From positions 1-26,134 of the forward strand of contig DLFD01000032.1 of NCBI GenBank assembly GCA_002482005.1: a stretch of DNA of 26,134 nucleotides. The letters are read 5' to 3'. A program made the translations under genes and the position numbers. Shown here one piece after another: positions 21,692 to 26,134 of this stretch (the first letter of the stretch is position 1; each line of letters begins with the position of its first letter). The DNA is from Lachnospiraceae bacterium UBA7729 (lineage in GTDB: Bacteria > Bacillota > Clostridia > Lachnospirales > Lachnospiraceae). A model generated the notes under the pieces. That model made no database searches and was not told where the DNA came from. It saw nothing but the letters and a program-made list of their open reading frames with translations.

Positions 21692-24376
21692 TCAGCTGGT
21701 TCTGCCGCACCACTGCCATATCCGCCGCTTCATGCCTTCAATGTCCAGGACACCATAGGCAAATCCCTTCCTGACCAGTTCCTCAGGAAGCAGATCATCA
21801 TACTTGTCAAAGACCGGAACTTCCTTCGGATAGAGGAGTTCCATCGGACTAAACGGCTTCCCGATCTCCTCCGCGAGGACCCGGAAGAATTCTTCTTCGC
21901 TGACTCCGAGGGTGAACTGGATGAAATACGGCCGCACCGAATTGAAGCCCTTGAGCCCGAGCCTTTCCGCACACTTCAGCCGCAGGAAACGTTCCAGTGC
22001 GAGAAATGCATAACTCCCGAGCCATGGAAAGAGGCAGTACATCCTGCCGCCCAGACAGATCATCGGTCTGCCGGGAGGGCAGACATTCCCCGCAAGGGTA
22101 CCCATCCCTGAAGACGACCCTGTACCTGAAGCTGGCCATATCCCTGAAGACGGCCCTGTCCCTGAAGACGGCCCTGTCCTAAAGACTGCTCCCGGCGCCT
22201 GTGCCATACCCGCGGCTCTTGCAGCCACCCGGGCGGAAAGAAGCCTCGCCCGAGCATTTCTCTTCAGGTAAGGGTACATAGTGTCTTCCGAAAGTACCCG
22301 TGCCATCCGCTCAAGGATCTTCGTGTTGATGTCGCCGGGTTCGTCTCCGAAGTAGGCAGGGACATTGCCCTTGATCATGTGGACGTAGACCTGGTGATGG
22401 ACCCGGTCGACCTCTTCGCAGACCCATACATGTCCTGCGATGGCGATCCGGTCCCCGACAGGCGGCGGCTTCACGATGGTGCCGATCTCTTCGGACTCGC
22501 ACCGGACGCTGTATTCCTCGTTCTCCTGGAAGACTGCGTAGAACTTGAAGGAGTTTGTGATCCGCTCGCCTGCCACACCGACGATCAGCCCGCCGTTCTC
22601 TGTCCACTGGATGTGGTCGATCTTCAGCAGATGGTTCAGAAGCACCTTGTAGTCTGACGGAGTCACATTCTGAAAGTAGGACAGGGTCAGGACCCGGGAG
22701 GCAAGCTCCGCCGGCGTCATCTCGCCGGAGGAAGCAAGGGTCGCCATCGTCTGGTGATAAAGAAGGCTGTAAGGAAGCCGGCCTTCGCGCGGCGGCTCCA
22801 CCCAGCGTTCTTCCAGATACAGCTGCACAAGGGCGATCCCCTGGATCAGCGACCAGGGAACCTGGTCCGGGAAGAGATCTCGCGGCTCCGCGTGTTCTTC
22901 CCGCATGACAAACCACATCTCCGAAGGCTCTCCCCGTCTGCCGGTCCGGCCCATCCTCTGCAGGAAGGAGGAAACCGTGAACGGGGCTTCGATCTGAAAC
23001 GCTCTCTCCAGCCTTCCGATATCGATCCCGAGCTCCAGAGTCGACGTCGTGCAGATGGTCATAAGGTTATCATCGTCCTTCATCTGCTCCTCCGCACTCT
23101 GCCGGAAGGAAGCAGCAAGGTTGCCGTGATGGATCAGGAAACGGTCAGGCTCATGGTTCTTCTCGCAGTACTGGCGCAGAGTCGTGGTGACTGCCTCGCA
23201 CTCCTCGCGGGAATTCGAGAAGACCAGGCATTTCTTCCCTCGCGTATGCTCGAAGATGTAGCCGCAGCCCGGATCGGCTGCATAAGGAGCCTTGTCGGTC
23301 GCATCCACGGCCGGCGAAGTGATGGACGGCGCAAGGTCAGCGTTGATAGCAGAGGAAGCGTGGCCGACGGCAGTGACACCGGAAGCCGCTTCCAGATCGA
23401 TATGATCCGGTCCGTCATCCCTCAGGCTGTCATCCTCGATCTTCCATTCGATCTTTCCTGCGGGTCCTGCCGCCTGGACTGCCTTCTCTTCCTGCCTTGT
23501 CATTCCCGGTCCGGGGGCATTCATCTGTCCAGGGCCTTGTCCGGCGCTCTGTCCGGCCAGGGCTTTTCTGATCTTTCTCTGCTGGACGTTCAGCGGCTGC
23601 GCGATCTTCTCTGCACCCGTCCCGTACAGCTGCCGGTTCATCTCCTCGATGCTCTCGGCGTCGGAAGCCTGAGGCGGGGTATTGTAGAAGTGCTCCATGG
23701 AAAGTCTCCACTGCACTCCTTTGGCTTCGATCTTCGGTATGATGCAGCCCCTGCCGGAGCCCGCCGACAGGAATTCTCCTGCTTTCTTCGGATCTCCGAT
23801 CGTTGCGGAGAGACCGATCCTTCTCGGACGTACCCCTGCCAGCCGGGACAGCCGCTCGATCAGACACAGGGTCTGGCCTCCGCGGTCTCCCCTCAGCATG
23901 GAGTGGATCTCATCGATGACGACGAAGCGCAGGTCTCCGAACAGACTTGGGATATCCGCATGCCTGTGCATCATCAGCGCCTCCAGGGACTCCGGTGTGA
24001 TCTGCAGGATCCCCGATGGCTTCTTCATCAGACGCTTCTTCTCGGAAGCCGAGACATCGCCGTGCCAGTGCCAGACAGGGATTCCTGCATCCCTGCAGAG
24101 GTCATTCAGACGCAGGAACTGGTCGTTGATCAGCGCCTTCAGCGGAGCGACATAGATGCAGCCCACCGACTTCGGAGGATCCTCGTCAAACAGGGTAAGG
24201 ATCGGAAAAAAAGCTGCCTCCGTCTTCCCCGAAGCCGTGGAAGCACAGAGAAGGACATTCTGATCAGTATTGAAGATGGCATCCCCTGCTGCGACCTGGA
24301 TGGCGCGCAGATTCTCCCAGCGGTTCTCGTAGATGAAATCCTGGATGAAAGGGGCATAACGGTTAAAGATATCCAT
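21692..24376 (-). CDS. Large DEAD/DEAH-box helicase, Lhr/BrxHI-like
   Basis: The 894-residue superfamily 2 helicase has all core motifs: Walker A ASTASGKT (45-52), DEIH (155-158), SAT (190-192), SNSR (387-390), TSTLELGIDIG (444-454) and QRMGRTGR (473-480). A winged-helix-like and C-terminal accessory region follows. Two low-complexity insertions are unusual. One of ~110 residues (262-372, rich in Ala, Gly, Gln and Asp) splits the two RecA domains. The other is a Gly/Ser/Pro-rich linker (730-768) encoded by 18-bp tandem repeats. The gene lies 67 bases downstream of a DUF2791/BrxD-like ATPase, the pairing seen in type 2 BREX as brxD-brxHI. A role in DNA repair or defence is inference. Confidence 0.88.
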   Translation of the reverse strand: MDIFNRYAPFIQDFIYENRWENLRAIQVAAGDAIFNTDQNVLLCASTASGKTEAAFFPILTLFDEDPPKSVGCIYVAPLKALINDQFLRLNDLCRDAGIPVWHWHGDVSASEKKRLMKKPSGILQITPESLEALMMHRHADIPSLFGDLRFVVIDEIHSMLRGDRGGQTLCLIERLSRLAGVRPRRIGLSATIGDPKKAGEFLSAGSGRGCIIPKIEAKGVQWRLSMEHFYNTPPQASDAESIEEMNRQLYGTGAEKIAQPLNVQQRKIRKALAGQSAGQGPGQMNAPGPGMTRQEEKAVQAAGPAGKIEWKIEDDSLRDDGPDHIDLEAASGVTAVGHASSAINADLAPSITSPAVDATDKAPYAADPGCGYIFEHTRGKKCLVFSNSREECEAVTTTLRQYCEKNHEPDRFLIHHGNLAASFRQSAEEQMKDDDNLMTICTTSTLELGIDIGRLERAFQIEAPFTVSSFLQRMGRTGRRGEPSEMWFVMREEHAEPRDLFPDQVPWSLIQGIALVQLYLEERWVEPPREGRLPYSLLYHQTMATLASSGEMTPAELASRVLTLSYFQNVTPSDYKVLLNHLLKIDHIQWTENGGLIVGVAGERITNSFKFYAVFQENEEYSVRCESEEIGTIVKPPPVGDRIAIAGHVWVCEEVDRVHHQVYVHMIKGNVPAYFGDEPGDINTKILERMARVLSEDTMYPYLKRNARARLLSARVAARAAGMAQAPGAVFRTGPSSGTGPSSGIWPASGTGSSSGMGTLAGNVCPPGRPMICLGGRMYCLFPWLGSYAFLALERFLRLKCAERLGLKGFNSVRPYFIQFTLGVSEEEFFRVLAEEIGKPFSPMELLYPKEVPVFDKYDDLLPEELVRKGFAYGVLDIEGMKRRIWQWCGRTS
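22104..22190 (-). repeat. 18-bp tandem repeats inside the helicase gene
   Basis: CCCTGAAGACGGCCCTGT and close variants follow one another with an 18-base period for almost five copies. On the minus strand they encode repeated TGPSSG-like hexapeptides. Since 18 is a multiple of three, copy-number change would lengthen or shorten the linker without breaking the frame. Confidence 0.85.
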
Positions 24377-24443
24377 GGCGCACTTTTTATTCCTTCCCCA
24401 CGGTCATATTCAATGCAGAAACTGCGGCTCCGACGTAAGGTCC

Positions 24444-25823
24444 TTACAGCGTAAAGGTTGCGAATTCGTCCTCTGCGCCCTCGGATCCGGCTGCGGTCTG
24501 GGCAGTCTCCGGCGCCGTGTAGGAGAATTCATCCGATCCTAGCAGATCCGAGACCTTCTTCTCCGGGTGCTGGACCAGGATGTCGAGCAGTTCTATGTAG
24601 TCGCGGATGATCTCACGGGGCGTGATGTGAGAATCAGCCCCGACCCGCGAGTATTCCATCCGGATGAATGTGACCCGGTCTTCCGTCGTGACATGGCTCT
24701 GATAGTTGTAAAGACCGGCGTGCATGTCCGTCAGTTTCTCCGTCAGGACCAGCATCTCCTCCGGAGACAGCGGCTCCAGACGGATGACCGGCGCCAGCAT
24801 GTCGCGGGCTCCTTCCTGGGAGAACTTGCCCTCCTGCAGGCGGGACCTGAGAGCCTCATAGCTGTAGATGCCCCTTCTGGTATCCTCGACGCACTGCGGC
24901 GTTCCGCTCATGATCGTCCCGATGTAGTGCGCCTTGCCCTGAAGGGCATCGTTGTACATGGTCAGGATCTTCTCGTAGTTGTTGCTGCGGGCGATCGAGT
25001 TCGGGATTTTGTAGATGTTCACCAGCTCATCGATGAAGATCAGAAGCCCCTGATAGCCGGCCTGGCGGAAGAAGCAGGCAAACAGCTTCAGATAATCATA
25101 CCAGTCTTCATCCGTGATGATGACGTTGACTCCAAGATCCTGCTTCGCCTCCGTCCGATTCGGATACTCTCCGCGAAACCACTTGAGGACCTTTGCCTTC
25201 TGGTCATCATCCTGACTATGCCATGCTTCAAAGTACAGGGTCAGAAGCCTGGCAAAATCGAATCCATGGACCAGACCGCTCACGGAATTCACGACTGTGC
25301 GGATCTTCTCCCTTACCTTCGCAGAAAACTCCGGCGAGGACGGATCGGTCGCATAGGTGCCGGCTGCCGCCTGGGCGATCTCTGCCTGGACCTGCATCTG
25401 GATACCCGAGATCCAGCGGTCGAGGACCAGAGAGAGCGCCCCGCCCTCCGGTTTCGTCTTCGTCGCAAGATTGCCGATCAGTTCACGGTAGGTGGCTAGC
25501 CCCTGTCCCTTTGTACCGGTCAGCTTTCGTTCCGGAGACAGGTCGGCGTCCATGACGACAAAATTCCGGTCCATGACATAGTTGCGGATCGTCTGGAGCA
25601 GGAAACTCTTGCCGCTTCCGTAGCGTCCGACGATAAAACGAAAGGAGGCGCCGCCTTCCTGAATGATATCAACATCCGCAAGAAGGGCGTCGATCTCCGC
25701 CTTTCTTCCGACCGTAATATAGGGAAGTCCGATCCTCGGAACAACTCCTCCCTTCAGGGAACCGATAACCGCCTGAGCGATCCTTCTTGGAATTCTTTTC
25801 TTCTGATTATCTGTAATTGCCAT
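24444..25823 (-). CDS. DUF2791/BrxD-like P-loop ATPase
   Basis: The 459-residue protein is an AAA-like P-loop ATPase. It has a Walker A GRYGSGKS (66-73) following an AEIDALLADVDIIQEGGASFRF segment, and a Walker B LLIFIDEL (260-267). A sensor-like segment (GTIMSGTPQ) and a conserved C-terminal TPREIIRDYIELLDIL follow. From memory these fit DUF2791, annotated as a BREX-system ATP-binding protein. I chose ATG 25823 because GAGG lies 6 bases upstream; an earlier in-frame start adds a 26-residue arginine-rich, unconserved stretch. The helicase follows directly. Related loci often have a TerB-domain gene upstream; here the window ends too soon to tell, and ~310 bases without a gene precede the start. 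Confidence 0.85.
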   Translation of the reverse strand: MAITDNQKKRIPRRIAQAVIGSLKGGVVPRIGLPYITVGRKAEIDALLADVDIIQEGGASFRFIVGRYGSGKSFLLQTIRNYVMDRNFVVMDADLSPERKLTGTKGQGLATYRELIGNLATKTKPEGGALSLVLDRWISGIQMQVQAEIAQAAAGTYATDPSSPEFSAKVREKIRTVVNSVSGLVHGFDFARLLTLYFEAWHSQDDDQKAKVLKWFRGEYPNRTEAKQDLGVNVIITDEDWYDYLKLFACFFRQAGYQGLLIFIDELVNIYKIPNSIARSNNYEKILTMYNDALQGKAHYIGTIMSGTPQCVEDTRRGIYSYEALRSRLQEGKFSQEGARDMLAPVIRLEPLSPEEMLVLTEKLTDMHAGLYNYQSHVTTEDRVTFIRMEYSRVGADSHITPREIIRDYIELLDILVQHPEKKVSDLLGSDEFSYTAPETAQTAAGSEGAEDEFATFTL

Positions 25824-25990
25824 GTATATCCTCGAATGGTCCCGCCGCTGCGATCTTCTGACTCGCACCTGGCGGTTGCCTGTCCTTTTAAGCTGCTGCA
25901 CGCCCTCCGCGTCTTCTTACCCGTCCGGCTTCTTCCGGCAGTCCGCAATCTTTCTTGTATGACGTGCTTCTTAATCATATCATGGTGCAA

Positions 25991-26050
25991 GGGTCAAAAG
26001 GTCATAATCCGCGTCGTGCTTGCACGTAAGCGGTTATGACCTTGGGACCC
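25991..26050. repeat. Long inverted repeat (hairpin 1 of 2)
   Basis: Perfect 10-bp arms AAGGTCATAA (25998-26007) and TTATGACCTT (26034-26043) are extended inwards by CCGC/GCGG after a one-base bulge, and outwards by GGGTC/GACCC. The loop itself can form a small CGTG/CACG stem. The total stem is about 19 pairs. Confidence 0.8.
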
Positions 26051-26052
26051 GC

Positions 26053-26109
26053 ATAACACTGAGCACGCAGGAATTTGCAATTGCAAATTCCAACAGTGCG
26101 AAGTGTTAT
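26053..26109. repeat. Nested inverted repeat around a 22-bp perfect palindrome (hairpin 2 of 2)
   Basis: Outer arms ATAACACT (26053-26060) and AGTGTTAT (26102-26109) and middle arms GCAC (26063-26066) and GTGC (26096-26099) share one centre with a 22-base perfect palindrome at 26070-26091 (half-site GGAATTTGCAA). It directly follows hairpin 1. Such nested symmetry points to a structured repeat rather than a simple terminator. Confidence 0.8.
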
Positions 26110-26134
26110 AGGATTGCGAGAGCAGCGAAGCATC

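Larger units (their letters stand above)
25824..26134. other. Non-coding region upstream of the ATPase gene
   Basis: No gene is supported in these 311 bases. The part next to the ATPase (25824-25990) must contain its promoter, but I see no near-consensus pair (a TATGAT lies near 25977-25982 without a good -35). The right half is filled by two large inverted repeats. Confidence 0.5.

Noticed and set aside
22754..24454. A 566-codon open frame on the plus strand opposite the helicase
   Set aside because: It lies antisense to a gene with all helicase motifs; long antisense frames are common in GC-rich DNA. It shows no recognisable domain.
25754..25990. A 78-codon minus-strand frame upstream of and overlapping the ATPase gene
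   Set aside because: It overlaps the ATPase N-terminus in another frame, has an arginine-rich composition without a fold, and lacks a ribosome binding site.

Overview
The window joins two kinds of DNA. Positions 1 to about 7350 are visibly AT-richer and look like part of a mobile element of phage or phage-satellite type. Positions about 7357-26134 are GC-richer and carry housekeeping genes typical of a Firmicute. The order lysS, greA, dusB, a DUF6145-like gene and birA suggests a Lachnospiraceae host (inference from remembered synteny, not a database result).

Mobile element (1-7356). Reading leftwards on the minus strand are a small terminase subunit, a large terminase subunit and an SPP1 gp6-type portal protein. 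No capsid gene follows. Instead there is a ~750-base non-coding stretch with three exact DnaA boxes, a repeated small hairpin and AT-rich repeats. Then come a serine recombinase (245 aa), a small J-domain protein, ~800 bases without a convincing gene, and the start of a gene cut by the left edge. At the right end, a small secreted protein is encoded divergently from the terminase operon, and a symmetric interrupted dyad lies between the two. The boundary with the chromosome lies at the 3' end of lysS, next to four copies of a TTGGTTAAGT-like repeat that resemble integrase arm sites. No integrase gene is in view.

Chromosomal part (7357-25823). All genes are on the minus strand. The translation, transcription and tRNA-modification group is lysS, greA, dusB, a DUF6145-like gene and birA. 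It is followed by a small membrane protein, argF and an SPFH/stomatin-like membrane protein. A molybdenum-cofactor cluster follows: moaA, a MOSC-Mog fusion, a molybdopterin-binding protein with a C-terminal cysteine cluster, and moaC. Two secreted proteins come next (one Ig-like, one with a peptidoglycan-binding domain), then pyrimidine salvage genes (cdd, udp). Upstream of these is a two-gene module: a DUF2791/BrxD-like ATPase and a large Lhr-like DEAD/DEAH helicase. This pairing resembles brxD-brxHI of type 2 BREX, but no other BREX gene is visible.

The right edge (25990-26110) holds two long nested inverted repeats that may be copies of a dispersed structured repeat. The most interesting points are the packaging module lacking a capsid but with an origin-like region, the strong excess of TGATCA in the element, the isolated ATPase-helicase pair, and the palindromes at the right edge.
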